A stretch of 41,755 nt of DNA from Rhodococcus aetherivorans (GCF_011058165.1 NZ_JAALEG010000057.1:1-41755); one strand, 5' to 3'; shown: positions 33,278 through 41,755, counted from the first letter of the stretch. The notes: generated by a model not told the origin, from the letters alone. Numbers and translations are program-made.

Positions 33278-34755
33278 CGGGCGATCTCCTTGTCGATCTC
33301 GGTTTCGGTCGTGGCGGCGGGCGCGACGCCGCCGGAATGGTGGTGATGTCGTGCAGCGTCGGGGCGGAGAACGGCCACGGCCGTTCCGCCCGCGAACGCC
33401 CCGGCGAGAAGCACGCCGACGACGGCGGCGAGGGTGCCGGATCCGCCCACGAGCAGCGGCAGGTTCGCGATCGTCATCGCGAGCAGAGCGCTCAGCCCCG
33501 CGAGACCCAGCACCGGTGCGATCAGCGTGGGCCACGGCCGGGTGTCGGCCCGGGATCGCCGGAAGAAGACGAGGACGGCGATCGACGTCAGCGCCATCAG
33601 GGCGAGCACGCCGACGGACGCGACACCGGCGAACCAGGCGAAGACCTCGGTGACGGGATCGAGTCCGCCGACGGCCGAGGCCACGACGAGAACCAGGGCC
33701 GAGACCGTCTGCACGACCGAGGCCACGTAGGGCGAGGCATGGCGTACGTGCGAGCGGCCGCATCGCGCCGGCAGTGCCGCGCTGTTGCCGAGCGAGAAGA
33801 TGTAGCGCGCGAGCACGTTGTGGAAGGACAGCAGTGCCGCGAAGAGACTGGTGACGAGGAGCACCTGCACGACATCCCCCGCCGCCGCTCCCACGTAGCG
33901 GGTCGCGGTCTCGATGATCATGCCCTCCGGGTTCTCGGTGGCCAGGACGACGGCGCCCTCGTCGCCCCACGCGCTGACCAGCGCCCAGCTCGACAGCGCA
34001 TAGAAGCCACCGATGACCACCAGGGCGAGATAGGTGGCCCGCGGAATGGTCCGGGCCGGATCGCGCACCTCGTCGCGGAAGACCGCGGTCGCCTCGAAGC
34101 CGATGTAGCCGGCGACAGCGAAGATCAGGGCGATTCCCGGTGCGCCCGAGAAGAACTCGGAGGGGCGTAGCGCGGCGGTGGAAAGACCCTCCGCTCCGCC
34201 GCGGGCGATCACCGCTGCATCGATCACCAGTACGATGCCGACCTCGCAGAGCAGCAGGACCCCGAGGACCTTTCCGGACAGGTCGATGTGGCGGTAGCCG
34301 AGAATCGCGACCGCCGCCAGAACGATCAGAGCCCAGAGATACCAGGGCAACTCGGGACCGCCGTGCGAGGTCACGAAGTCGCCGAGGGCCGCGCCGAGGT
34401 ATCCGTAGACGGCACCCTGCACCGCGGTGTAGGACAGCAGCGCCAGGAACGCGGAACCCAGTCCGACGTGCCGGCCGAGTCCGTGGGTGACGAAGGTGTA
34501 GAACGCCCCCGCCCCGGGCACGTGCTTCGCCATCGCGGTGAAGCCGACGGCGAAGAAGAGCAGGACCACCGTGCAGACGATGTACGAAGCGGGGTACGCG
34601 GCCCCGTTTCCGGCGGAGATACCGAGTGGGACCGTGCCGGCGATCACGGTCAGCGGGGCCGCGGCCGCGACCACCATGAAGACGACGGCGCCGGGGCCGA
34701 GGCTGCCGGACAACCGGTGGGTGGGGGGTTCGTGTGCGCGAGCGTTGAGGGTCAT
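33274..34755 (-). CDS. APC family amino acid/amine permease
   Basis: The 493-residue transporter has 12 hydrophobic segments and the APC-superfamily first-helix motif (SLGPGAVVFMVVAAAAPLTV). It also has GYIGFEATAVFRDEVRDP in the middle and a cytoplasmic SRADTRPWP loop. The C-terminus carries a short histidine run (ARHHHHSGG). The ATG at 34755 starts the conserved region (NARAHEPPTHRLSGSLG); the longer frame upstream lacks membrane segments. It is start/stop coupled to the copper amine oxidase gene, which makes it the probable uptake system for that enzyme's amine substrate. Confidence 0.9.
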   Translation of the reverse strand: MTLNARAHEPPTHRLSGSLGPGAVVFMVVAAAAPLTVIAGTVPLGISAGNGAAYPASYIVCTVVLLFFAVGFTAMAKHVPGAGAFYTFVTHGLGRHVGLGSAFLALLSYTAVQGAVYGYLGAALGDFVTSHGGPELPWYLWALIVLAAVAILGYRHIDLSGKVLGVLLLCEVGIVLVIDAAVIARGGAEGLSTAALRPSEFFSGAPGIALIFAVAGYIGFEATAVFRDEVRDPARTIPRATYLALVVIGGFYALSSWALVSAWGDEGAVVLATENPEGMIIETATRYVGAAAGDVVQVLLVTSLFAALLSFHNVLARYIFSLGNSAALPARCGRSHVRHASPYVASVVQTVSALVLVVASAVGGLDPVTEVFAWFAGVASVGVLALMALTSIAVLVFFRRSRADTRPWPTLIAPVLGLAGLSALLAMTIANLPLLVGGSGTLAAVVGVLLAGAFAGGTAVAVLRPDAARHHHHSGGVAPAATTETEIDKEIAR

Positions 34756-34874
34756 CGGTGCTTCGACTTTCGGGAGAGGGAGTGCGCCGGCGATGTCGGT
34801 GCCGACCGCCGGAAGAAGCGTGCGCCCGGACGTTGTCGGTGCGGTCACCGCGGCGTCACGGTTCGTCGACGGCA

Positions 34875-34905
34875 AACGAGAAGGGCGGGGGGCCGGGTTC
34901 TCGTT
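34875..34905. promoter_or_regulatory. Inverted TTCTCGTT repeat upstream of the APC-amine oxidase genes
   Basis: AACGAGAA (34875-34882) and TTCTCGTT (34898-34905) form a perfect inverted pair with a 15-base spacer. They lie in the 209-base gap between the aldehyde dehydrogenase stop and the permease start. The same core TTCTC(A/G)TTCG recurs three times upstream of the aldehyde dehydrogenase. It is a candidate operator or activator site for the amine block. Confidence 0.4.
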
Positions 34906-34964
34906 CGGCCCGGCAGGGGTACGGACGGCGGTGCCCACACAGTGCCGGGCACCGCCCCGACCGG

Positions 34965-36470
34965 TCACAGTGCGATGTTGACCGACTTGGTCTGGGTGTA
35001 CTCCGCCAGGGCCCCTTCACCGAGTTCCCGCCCCCAGCCCGACTGCTTGTATCCCCCGAAGGGCAGTGCGGTGTCGAACGCGTTGTGGCAGTTGATCCAG
35101 ACCGTACCCGCCTTGATCTCGGCGGCGACCTCGTGGGCCCGGGAGACGTCCCGCGTCCAGACGCTCGCCGCGAGCCCGTAGGGGGTGTCGTTGGCGGCGG
35201 CACGAACTCCCTCCTCCCGGTTGAAGGGCACCGCGACGGCGACCGGGCCGAAGATCTCCTCCCGGTACACACCGAAGTCGCTGCGCACGTCGACGAGGAG
35301 CGTCGGCTCGACGTAGAAGCCACTGTCGCCGTGGCGCTTTCCTCCGGTCAGGGCACGAGCCCCGTCCTCGAGGCCGGCGCGGAGGTAACCGGTCACCTTG
35401 CCGAGTTGCTCCTCGGAGATCAGCGGGCCGATATCGCTGGCGGGATCGAGTCCTGGACCGATCTTCTGCGACCGGGCGAATTCCGCTACGCCCTGGGTGA
35501 ATTCGTCGAAGATGCGATCCTCCACCAGCAACCGCGTCCCGGCGGTGCACGCCTGACCGTGGTTGAACAGGAATCCGCCGGCGACACCGGGGATCGCGGC
35601 CTCGAGGTCGGCGTCCGCGAAGACGACCTGGGGGCTCTTGCCGCCGAGTTCGAGCGAGACCTTCTTCAGGTTCCCGGCGGCGGCGCCCACGATCTTCTTG
35701 CCGACCTCGGTCGAGCCGGTGAAGGCGACCTTGTCGACGTCGTGATGGGCCGACAGGGCCGCACCCGCGTCCCCGAAGCCCGTGACCACGTTGACGACGC
35801 CGTCGGGCACCCCGGCCTCGGCGGCGACCTCGGCGAGCAGCAGGGCGGTGAGCGGGGTCTGCTCCGCAGGCTTGAGCACCAGCGTGTTCGCGCACGCCAG
35901 CGCAGGGGCGAGCTTGAAGGCGGCCATCACCAGCGGAAAGTTCCACGGCACGATCTGGGCGCACACCCCCACCGGCTCGCGGCTGGTGAACGCGTGGAAA
36001 CGTGCGCCCGGAGCCCACGGAACCGACACCGGGACGGTGCGGCCCTCGATCTTGGTCGCCCAACCGGCGTAGTAGAAGAAGATCTCGGCCGCCCAGGTGA
36101 CGTCGACCGCCTTCGCGACGACCACCGACTTGCCGTTGTCCAGGGACTCGAGCTGGGCGAACTGGTCCGCCCGGGCCAGGATGCCCTCGCCGATCCGCCA
36201 CAGGATGCGCTGGCGCTCGGCCGGGGTCAGGCGCCGCCACGGCCCCTCCTCGAACGCCCGGCGGGCAGCGGCGACGGCCCGGTCGACGTCCTCGGCGCCG
36301 CCGTGCGGCACCGTGGTCAGCACCTGCCCGGTGGCGGGGTCGACCGTGTCGAACCGCCGGCCCGAGGCCGACTCGACCCACCGGCCGCCGATCAGCATCT
36401 GCTTCGGCGACGAGAGGAAGTCGACCACCTCCGGAAGCAGGCCGGTGGCGGATTGCGCAACTGCAGTCAT
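34965..36470 (-). CDS. Aldehyde dehydrogenase (phenylacetaldehyde/betaine-aldehyde dehydrogenase-like)
   Basis: The 501-residue NAD(P)-dependent aldehyde dehydrogenase has N177 in IVPWNFPLVM, E274 in SLELGGKSPQVV and the nucleophile C308 in NHGQACTAGTRLL. That Cys context matches the ALDH2/FeaB/BetB branch, and the C-terminus (LPFGGYKQSGWGRELG, then AEYTQTKSVNI) is also typical. The ATG at 36470 has GGAGA a few bases upstream. It precedes the permease and copper amine oxidase on the same strand, so it most likely removes the aldehyde made by that oxidase. Three repeats of TTCTC(A/G)TTCGA lie upstream of its start, on the shared divergent region with a second APC gene. Confidence 0.94.
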   Translation of the reverse strand: MTAVAQSATGLLPEVVDFLSSPKQMLIGGRWVESASGRRFDTVDPATGQVLTTVPHGGAEDVDRAVAAARRAFEEGPWRRLTPAERQRILWRIGEGILARADQFAQLESLDNGKSVVVAKAVDVTWAAEIFFYYAGWATKIEGRTVPVSVPWAPGARFHAFTSREPVGVCAQIVPWNFPLVMAAFKLAPALACANTLVLKPAEQTPLTALLLAEVAAEAGVPDGVVNVVTGFGDAGAALSAHHDVDKVAFTGSTEVGKKIVGAAAGNLKKVSLELGGKSPQVVFADADLEAAIPGVAGGFLFNHGQACTAGTRLLVEDRIFDEFTQGVAEFARSQKIGPGLDPASDIGPLISEEQLGKVTGYLRAGLEDGARALTGGKRHGDSGFYVEPTLLVDVRSDFGVYREEIFGPVAVAVPFNREEGVRAAANDTPYGLAASVWTRDVSRAHEVAAEIKAGTVWINCHNAFDTALPFGGYKQSGWGRELGEGALAEYTQTKSVNIAL

Positions 36471-36880
36471 GATGTCTCCGACTCGTGAGAGATAGCGAAA
36501 AAGACTCGGGTACAGTCGTTTCGACGCAGAACCGCCGGTTTCCGTCGCTGTGACCCGAACCCACGATAACCACACGATGTGGCGGGAGTCACCCCCGATT
36601 CCGGATGGAAATTGCGCGGTGTCCGATTCTCATTCGACTGCGGCCCAGACCGTTTCCCGATTCTCGTTCGACTTCTCGACCGCAGCCCAGGTGACGGCCG
36701 CACGAGCACCGCCGGCCCCGCCCGATCGGGCGCCGGACGGCCCCTCGTTCTCATTCGAGTGACCGAAAATTGATGTGCGATCGGTGCAGCGCACTGCGTG
36801 CCTGCGCTACCGTGCACCCCACGGGATCGTCCGGCGGCAGACGCTCGACGTCCCCTGGCGAGTGTGGAAGCAGGTGCAAG
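36471..36880. promoter_or_regulatory. Divergent region with three TTCTC(A/G)TTCGA repeats
   Basis: This 410-base gene-free stretch lies between the leftward aldehyde dehydrogenase and the rightward APC permease. CCGATTCTC(A/G)TTCGACT occurs at 36623-36639 and 36657-36673 (34 bases apart, one mismatch), and a shorter copy CGTTCTCATTCGAGT at 36746-36760. All have the same orientation. Each larger copy is followed by a GC(G/A)GCCCAG tail, so the duplication is longer than the core. They are good candidates for regulator binding, for example by the IclR protein encoded downstream of the permease. Short open frames across this region look non-coding. Confidence 0.5.
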
Positions 36881-38338
36881 GTGTCCGGTACACCACAGAT
36901 CCGAAGTAGTTCGCCGGTGGCCGGCCTCGAGCGCGGACGCCTCACGTTCTTCGAGGTGCTCGCACAGTCCGTCTCGGCCGTCGCCCCGTCCGCGGTGATG
37001 GTCACCCTGCCGGCTCTCGTCATCCCCGAAGCCGGGCGGGCGGCGATCCCGGTGTTCGTCGCGGCGGCCGTCCTGATGGCTGCCGTCGGATACTGCATCG
37101 GGCAGTTCGCCACCCGCATGGTCGCGGTCAGCGGCTTGTACAGCTACACGGTGAAGGGTCTCGGCCCCCGCCTCGGCTTCGCCGGGGGATGGTCGCTGCT
37201 GATCGGCTACGCGGCCGCCGCCATGGCCAGCACGGTGGGGGCAGCGAGCTATCTGGCGTCGCTGCTCGAACGGATCGGGTTGCCGGCCGGAGCGGCGACG
37301 AGTGCAGTGCTCGTCGGTGTCGTCGGCGCCGTCGCGCTGCTGCTGATGGTCCGCGGCGTCCAGCTCTCCGCCCGCATCATGCTGGGCGTCGAGGCGTTCG
37401 CCATCGTCGCCGCATCGGTCGTCCTGGTGATCGCGTTCGCCGTGTCCGTCCGGGACGGCGACCCGCCCTCGGCGCCGACCGGAACCGGTTCGGAATCCGC
37501 GATCGGCTTCGCGCTCCTGCTGGCGATCACCTCGTTCGTCGGCTTCGAGAGCGCCGGAACGGTGGCACGTGAAGCCCACAGCCCGCTGATCAGCGTGCCC
37601 CGCGCGATCAGGTGGACGCCGGTCGTGCTCGCGGCGCTCTACGTGTTCGCCGCGACGATGCAGCTGCCGGAGTCCGCCAGGGAAGGAGTCGGTTCGCTCC
37701 GGATCGTGCTCACCCTCCCGGACACCGCCGGGAGCGGCTCGGCGGTGCTGTCGGTCCTGATGGAACTCGGAATCACCGCGTCGTGGTTCGCGTGCGTCAT
37801 GGGCTCCACCACCGCGCTGTCGCGCACCCTGTTCGCGATGGGCCGCGAGGGCGTCGCCCCGGCGGTCGTCGGCCGTGCCCACGCCCGGTTCCACACGCCG
37901 CACGTCGCCCTGGCCGTCGCGATGCCTGTCGTCGTTGTCGTGCCCGTCGTCTTTCTGGCGGCGACCGGCTCGAACCGCGACGTCCTGATCGGGCTGCTGG
38001 CCCTCTCGGCGCACGGGTACGTCCTCGCCTACATCCTCCTCTGCGTCGCTACGCCCGCGTTCCTGCGCCGGATCGGCGAGCTGACCCGTCTGCCGCTGGT
38101 CATCGGCGCGCTCACCGCCACGTGCCTGGTGGCGCTGATCGTGTGGGCGGCTGCGTCGGGGATCTACGTGGCGGGCGCAATGACCGCCGTGTACGCGGTC
38201 CTGATGCTCCTCGGAGGCGCGCTGCTCGCGGTCCGGGTGCGGCGCGCCCCGGACGTCGCGGACCGGATAGGCGTCTACGACGAGACCGTCGCCGCCGATC
38301 TGCTCGGCCGGCACCGCCCCTGGCAGGTGCGGCGGTGA
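36881..38338 (+). CDS. APC family permease, second copy
   Basis: The 485-residue transporter has about 12 hydrophobic segments. The APC-type opening is RGRLTFFEVLAQSVSAVAPS, the middle SFVGFESAGTVAREAHSP (the FE-x-E-like region), and then ALSRTLFAMGREGVAP. A GTG at 36881 is chosen as start because the membrane portion begins shortly after it; the 37 extra residues from the ATG at 36770 are Cys/Arg-rich and unconvincing. Its stop overlaps the start of the IclR gene (GTGA). It is divergent from the aldehyde dehydrogenase of the amine block, so it probably imports a related amine or amino acid. It differs clearly from the amine-oxidase-coupled APC protein. Confidence 0.87.
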   Translation: MSGTPQIRSSSPVAGLERGRLTFFEVLAQSVSAVAPSAVMVTLPALVIPEAGRAAIPVFVAAAVLMAAVGYCIGQFATRMVAVSGLYSYTVKGLGPRLGFAGGWSLLIGYAAAAMASTVGAASYLASLLERIGLPAGAATSAVLVGVVGAVALLLMVRGVQLSARIMLGVEAFAIVAASVVLVIAFAVSVRDGDPPSAPTGTGSESAIGFALLLAITSFVGFESAGTVAREAHSPLISVPRAIRWTPVVLAALYVFAATMQLPESAREGVGSLRIVLTLPDTAGSGSAVLSVLMELGITASWFACVMGSTTALSRTLFAMGREGVAPAVVGRAHARFHTPHVALAVAMPVVVVVPVVFLAATGSNRDVLIGLLALSAHGYVLAYILLCVATPAFLRRIGELTRLPLVIGALTATCLVALIVWAAASGIYVAGAMTAVYAVLMLLGGALLAVRVRRAPDVADRIGVYDETVAADLLGRHRPWQVRR

Positions 38339-39090
38339 GCCCCGTGGACGGAACCCTGTCGGGGCGGCAGCCGAAAGCGGTGATCAGCGCCCTGCGTGTC
38401 CTCGAGGAAGTCGCCCGGGCCGGGGCCGGGGTCACCGCCAAGGACATCGCCGCACACCTCTCCCTGCCGCCGGCGACCACCTATCGGCTCCTGAACCTGC
38501 TCGCCGGAGAAGGCTACGTCGTCCGGCTACCCGATCTGTCCGGCTTCGCACTCGGGCGCAAGATCGGCATACTGGTCGACGCGGCCGTCGTCCCCACCGT
38601 CTGCACAGCCGCACGTAACCTTCTCACCGAACTTCGGCTGACCGTCCGCTTCGGCGTCCACCTGTTCTACTACACCGACACGGCGCTCCGCCTTGCCGAC
38701 GCCGACCCCGAATATCCACCCCGCGCCGACGAGGCCCTCCTCAATCGGCACCTCCAGGCGAGCGCCGTCGGCAAGCTGCTGCTCGCCGAGAAGATCGACC
38801 TCGACACCGTCCTCCCCCGGTGGGAACCCCATGCCCTCACCGGCCGCACGATCGTCGTGCGCAGCGACCTGCTCCGTCACCTCGGGGAGATCCGCGACCG
38901 GGGCTTCGCCACCCAGCTCGGCGAACTGCGCGACGACTCCGCGTGCCTCGCCGTTCCCGTCCGCTCCGCCACCGGCACCCTCGTCGCGGGCCTGGTCCTG
39001 TCCGGCAGCATCGACCACCAGCACCTGCTGCTGCGCCACCTCGACTCACTCCGAGAGCACGCGCAGCAACTCGTGCCCCTGCTCACCTGA
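38335..39090 (+). CDS. IclR family transcriptional regulator
   Basis: The 251-residue regulator has a winged HTH at the N-terminus (about 15-65: AVISALRVLEEVARAGAGVT, AKDIAAHLSLPPATTYRLLN, LLAGEGYVVRL) and an IclR effector domain (about 75-250). The latter includes LQASAVGKLLLAEK, LGEIRDRGFATQLGELRDD, and CLAVPVRSATGTLVAGLVLSG. The GTG start at 38335 overlaps the permease stop; a GTG at 38344 is also possible. IclR proteins respond to small carboxylic acids, often intermediates of aromatic catabolism. Being co-transcribed with the APC permease and beside the amine oxidation genes, it is the natural local regulator, with the TTCTC(A/G)TTCGA repeats as candidate sites. Confidence 0.92.
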   Translation: MSPVDGTLSGRQPKAVISALRVLEEVARAGAGVTAKDIAAHLSLPPATTYRLLNLLAGEGYVVRLPDLSGFALGRKIGILVDAAVVPTVCTAARNLLTELRLTVRFGVHLFYYTDTALRLADADPEYPPRADEALLNRHLQASAVGKLLLAEKIDLDTVLPRWEPHALTGRTIVVRSDLLRHLGEIRDRGFATQLGELRDDSACLAVPVRSATGTLVAGLVLSGSIDHQHLLLRHLDSLREHAQQLVPLLT

Positions 39091-39136
39091 ACGGGACGTC
39101 CATATCGGGATCCCGCCGCCGGCCCGGAGCGGGCTG

Positions 39137-39850
39137 CTACGTGGGCTGCGCCCACGGATCCCGATTCGACACCAGACCGAGCCGGACCGCGCGCACCACC
39201 GCACCGACCCGGTTGGGGGCCTTCAATTTGCGCAGCAGATGCTCCACATGAGTGTTGACCGTGCTGCGCGACAGCTGCATTCGCTGCGCGATCTCGCGGT
39301 TGGACAGGCCGGCGATCACCAGTTCGAGAACTTCGTGTTCTCGTGGGGTGAGGGCCACCTCTTCCTGCTGCGTGAGCGTGTCCACCGACCAGGCGGCGTA
39401 CTCCCGCGCATCGCTCAGCGTCGTCTTGACCCCGTGGGGAACCGAATCGCGCGCCACACTGACGTGCAGAGCCCCCACCGCCACGCCGGTGGGGGACGTC
39501 AGAACGACGGAGGTGCCTTCGGAGAATCCGGCAGGGACGAACACTTCGCGCACCGAGTAGGTCTGACGATACGACGGGATGTCCCGCCAGGTCAGTATCG
39601 CGGAGGGCTCGGCCCGAACCGCCTGCATGCCCGGATCCTTGTCGACGAAATCGGTGACGAGGTAGTCCAGGGTCCGGTCGTCGTAGCCACGGCTGGCCAC
39701 CACCGCGTGCCGACCGCCCGCCACGCGTGTCACGGCAGCCGCCGCGCAGTCGAGCTGATCGGTCATGTGCCGGGTGAGTCCGGCCATGCGGTCGACGGCG
39801 TTCTCTCCCAGCAACACCGAGACCAGTCCACTGAACACGGGTACGACCAT
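39137..39850 (-). CDS. LuxR-type regulator with N-terminal GAF-like domain
   Basis: The 237-residue protein has an N-terminal GAF-like sensing region (about 15-155, with SVREVFVPAGFSEGTSVVLT and GVAVGALHVSVA) and a C-terminal LuxR HTH (LTPREHEVLELVIAGLSNREI, then AQRMQLSRSTVNTHVEHLLRKL). It has no receiver domain, so it should respond to a ligand rather than phosphorylation. The ATG is at 39850. It is downstream of the amidase on the same strand with a 92-base gap, and convergent with the IclR gene. Control of the amidase is plausible. A short palindrome (41430-41447) lies upstream of the amidase. Confidence 0.9.
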   Translation of the reverse strand: MVVPVFSGLVSVLLGENAVDRMAGLTRHMTDQLDCAAAAVTRVAGGRHAVVASRGYDDRTLDYLVTDFVDKDPGMQAVRAEPSAILTWRDIPSYRQTYSVREVFVPAGFSEGTSVVLTSPTGVAVGALHVSVARDSVPHGVKTTLSDAREYAAWSVDTLTQQEEVALTPREHEVLELVIAGLSNREIAQRMQLSRSTVNTHVEHLLRKLKAPNRVGAVVRAVRLGLVSNRDPWAQPT

Positions 39851-39942
39851 TGCTCGACGATAGTCGAACCCAGTGTCCAGTGGAGCCGAATCCTGTTACC
39901 GGGCAGATATTTTCCCTCTCGTGTGCCCGTTTCCCCGCCCGG

Positions 39943-41358
39943 TCACAGTTCGGGGATGCGGTCCGCCCAGGGGCGAGCGCGTTCGAAGTTCGCCGCTGCG
40001 CGCAGTACCGCAGCGTCGGCGTGGAGCCGTCCCGCGATCTGCAGTCCGACCGGACGTCCGTCCGACGTGAATCCGGCAGGGACGGTGACGGCCGGGGTCG
40101 TCAGCATGTTGTACGGATAGGTCATCAGCCAGCCGAGCAGCTGGGTGCGCAGAGACGCGCCCGCCAGCCGGCCGGGAGCGAACTGTCCCAGCGGATGGGC
40201 CGCTTCACACAGCGTGGGCGAGACCAGCAGGTCGTAGTCCTGCATGAACGACGAGAACGTATCCCACATCCGGCCACGGAACAGGTCCGCCCGCCCGACA
40301 TCGACACCTGTGAGACGCTCTCCTTCACGCATCAATTCGACGAGATTGTCGTCGACCTGGCCCTGCCACTCGTCCCAGTCGATCATGTCGTGTTCGGCCG
40401 CGAAACCGGGAACCCAGATGCCGTGCCACATCGCTTCTTCCGGGTCTCCCCAGCCGGGCGTCGCCTCCTCGACCCGGGCACCGAGGTCCTCGAACGCCCG
40501 AACGGCCTGCGCGCAGATCGCCGCCACCTCCGGATCGACCTCTGCGAAGCCGAGATCCGGTGACCACGCGATGCGCCACCCGGCGATGTCCTTCTTCGTC
40601 TCGGCGACGTAGTCGGTGTCCGAGGCCGGCAGACTGAGCGGATCGGATTCGTCGGGTCCGGCGACGACACCGAGCATGAGGGCATTGTCTTCGACCGTGC
40701 GGGTGATCGGACCGTGGTAGGCCCAATGGTAGAAGCGACCACCCAGAATGGTCTGCGGCACCCGCCCGGTCGAGGGCTTGAGCCCGACCGCGCCACAGAG
40801 CGACGCAGGAATGCGCACCGACCCCGCCCCGTCGCTGCCTTCGGCCAGCGGGCCGAGACCGGCCGCGACGGCGGCGGCGGCTCCGCCGCTGGAACCTCCC
40901 GCGCTGTATCCGCGCTTCCACGGATTGTGGGTAGGACCGAACAGGTGGTTGTCCGTGCCGCCGTAGTACCCGCTCTCCGGTGTGTTGGTCTTGCCCAGGT
41001 AGAGACCGCCTGCGGCCTTCAGCCGCCGAACGATCACCGCGTCGTGCTCGGCGATGTTGTCCTTCATCGGCACCATGCCGAACGTCAGGGGCCGGCCCGC
41101 CACGGCCGTCAGATCCTTGATCGTGAACGGCACTCCGTGCAGAGGTCCGACGGACTCGCCGCCGACCAGTTTCGCATCCAGTGCGCGCGCGTCCGCCAGG
41201 ACCTGTTCGCGATCGAAGTCGACGATCGCGTTGATCGCCGGGTTGACATTGTCCACGCGCCGCACGAAGTGCGCCGCGACTTCGCTCGCGCTGATCTGTC
41301 CTCGGCGAACGTCGGTCGCGAGTTCGGCTGCACTGAGCCAGGAAAGGGTATCGGTCAT
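39943..41358 (-). CDS. Amidase signature family hydrolase
   Basis: The 471-residue enzyme hydrolyses carboxamides. The Ser-cisSer-Lys triad is visible: K81 in PFTIKDLTA, S156 in YSAGGSSGGAAAAVA and nucleophile S180 in GSDGAGSVRIPAS (Ala replaces the usual central Gly). The amidase core follows through GLQIAGRLHADAAVLRAA. The ATG at 41358 has GGAGAC upstream. It lies between the dnaX end and a GAF-LuxR regulator, next to the amine catabolic block. It could supply an amine or an aryl acid by amide hydrolysis, but many family members have broad specificity and the substrate is not predictable. It is not a GatA: no gatB or gatC is nearby. Confidence 0.92.
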   Translation of the reverse strand: MTDTLSWLSAAELATDVRRGQISASEVAAHFVRRVDNVNPAINAIVDFDREQVLADARALDAKLVGGESVGPLHGVPFTIKDLTAVAGRPLTFGMVPMKDNIAEHDAVIVRRLKAAGGLYLGKTNTPESGYYGGTDNHLFGPTHNPWKRGYSAGGSSGGAAAAVAAGLGPLAEGSDGAGSVRIPASLCGAVGLKPSTGRVPQTILGGRFYHWAYHGPITRTVEDNALMLGVVAGPDESDPLSLPASDTDYVAETKKDIAGWRIAWSPDLGFAEVDPEVAAICAQAVRAFEDLGARVEEATPGWGDPEEAMWHGIWVPGFAAEHDMIDWDEWQGQVDDNLVELMREGERLTGVDVGRADLFRGRMWDTFSSFMQDYDLLVSPTLCEAAHPLGQFAPGRLAGASLRTQLLGWLMTYPYNMLTTPAVTVPAGFTSDGRPVGLQIAGRLHADAAVLRAAANFERARPWADRIPEL

Positions 41359-41429
41359 GGTTGTCTCCGTGAATCGCGGGGTTCCGGTTGAGGTGGCTCG
41401 ACCATAGGAACCCGGCGATCACGCCGACA

Positions 41430-41447
41430 ATCGGTCAACTTACCGAT
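41430..41447. promoter_or_regulatory. Short inverted repeat between amidase and dnaX
   Basis: ATCGGT (41430-41435) and ACCGAT (41442-41447) flank CAACTT. The gap (41359-41456) separates the dnaX stop from the amidase start, both on the minus strand. It may be a weak terminator after dnaX or an operator for the amidase. No other structure was seen in this gap. Confidence 0.35.
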
Positions 41448-41456
41448 CTTTCGTGC

Positions 41457-41755
41457 TCACTCGCTGATCTTCTTCGCGCCCAGGATGTCCTGCAGCAACT
41501 CGATCGCCACGTCCTCCGGTTCGCGCCGCGTCGACGGGTCGCCCGGGGTGGCGGCCTCGGCGAACATCTCTTCCTCGTCCTCGGGGGTGACGTCGGCGGG
41601 GCTGATCCGCGGCGGCTCGTAGTCCGGCTCGGGACCGGGGTCGTCCGGGTAGTCCGGCGCCTCGGGCGGCGGGATGTCGTCGACCTCGGGACGCGACGGA
41701 ACCGGGGGCGCGCCGGGGGACGTCACGCGCGGTTGCGGGGCGGGCTGGGCCTGCC
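41457..41755 (-). CDS. dnaX: DNA polymerase III gamma/tau subunit, C-terminal end (partial)
   Basis: Only the last about 98 residues are inside the window; the gene continues past the right edge. The visible part is a Pro/Asp/Glu-rich linker (PDYPDDPGPEPDYEPPRISP) followed by an acidic helix and the ending EDVAIELLQDILGAKKISE. That ending is the characteristic C-terminus of actinobacterial tau subunits (compare Rv3721c), which bind the polymerase alpha subunit. The identification rests on this tail plus the expected position next to the Rv3715c-Rv3720-like block. In the usual order it is followed at once by the CFA-family gene; here the amidase and about 34 kb intervene. Confidence 0.85.
   Translation of the reverse strand, partial: QAQPAPQPRVTSPGAPPVPSRPEVDDIPPPEAPDYPDDPGPEPDYEPPRISPADVTPEDEEEMFAEAATPGDPSTRREPEDVAIELLQDILGAKKISE

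Noticed and set aside
36550-36773. Two short plus-strand frames with repeated FSFD/FSFE peptides
   Set aside because: The peptide repeats simply follow the DNA repeats TTCTC(A/G)TTCGA; there is no good ribosome binding site and no family. The repeats are better read as DNA-level sites.
36770-36880. A 37-residue Cys-rich N-terminal extension of the second APC permease
   Set aside because: It has no membrane or conserved character, and the GTG at 36881 gives a normal APC start.

Overview
The window is GC-rich actinobacterial chromosome with many GTG/TTG starts and tightly overlapping stop/start codons. The left edge (recR, YbaB/EbfC, an Ami1-type amidase, an SRPBCC protein, an FAD oxidoreductase and a cyclopropane-synthase-like methyltransferase) follows the order of Mycobacterium tuberculosis Rv3715c to Rv3720. 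The right edge is the C-terminal part of dnaX, which is the next gene (Rv3721c) in that order. This points to the Mycobacteriales, most plausibly Rhodococcus or a close relative. About 34 kb of mostly metabolic genes (7262-41456) separate the last two members of this otherwise conserved block.

Layout. 1-2188: DHA2-type MFS exporter and TetR regulator, with a double operator between them; tetR is start/stop coupled to recR. 2185-7261: conserved core block. 7276-8455: an AbiEi/DUF559-like gene bracketed by two related hairpins. 8461-11854: fadA-fadB beta-oxidation pair. 12003-15315: membrane protein, NarL-type sensor kinase and response regulator. 15533-18821: divergent ion-transporter-type permease and a second MFS transporter. 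18829-27708: PucR regulator divergent from an eight-gene rightward run: GlcG/HbpS-like protein, heme-oxygenase-like diiron oxidase, Rieske ferredoxin, ferredoxin reductase, aldehyde dehydrogenase, second Rieske protein, gamma-glutamyltranspeptidase-like Ntn hydrolase and RidA. 27719-29846: secreted cutinase-like hydrolase coupled to a Rip1-type site-2 protease, plus a small membrane ORF. 29965-36470: aldehyde dehydrogenase, APC permease, copper amine oxidase, small membrane protein and polysaccharide-deacetylase lipoprotein on the minus strand. 36881-39090: second APC permease coupled to an IclR regulator. 39137-41358: GAF-LuxR regulator and amidase. 41457-41755: dnaX end.

How genes work together. 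The amine block reads as a complete uptake and oxidation route: permease, amine to aldehyde plus ammonia and hydrogen peroxide (copper amine oxidase), aldehyde to acid (aldehyde dehydrogenase). The PucR block is the most unusual part. It has a diiron oxidase with a CADD-like ligand pattern, its own Rieske/reductase electron chain, and downstream enzymes suited to an aldehyde, a gamma-glutamyl or other amide bond and an enamine/imine. I read it as an uncharacterised catabolic oxygenase pathway for a nitrogen-containing substrate; the substrate cannot be deduced from sequence. No rRNA, tRNA, CRISPR array, transposase or integrase was seen.
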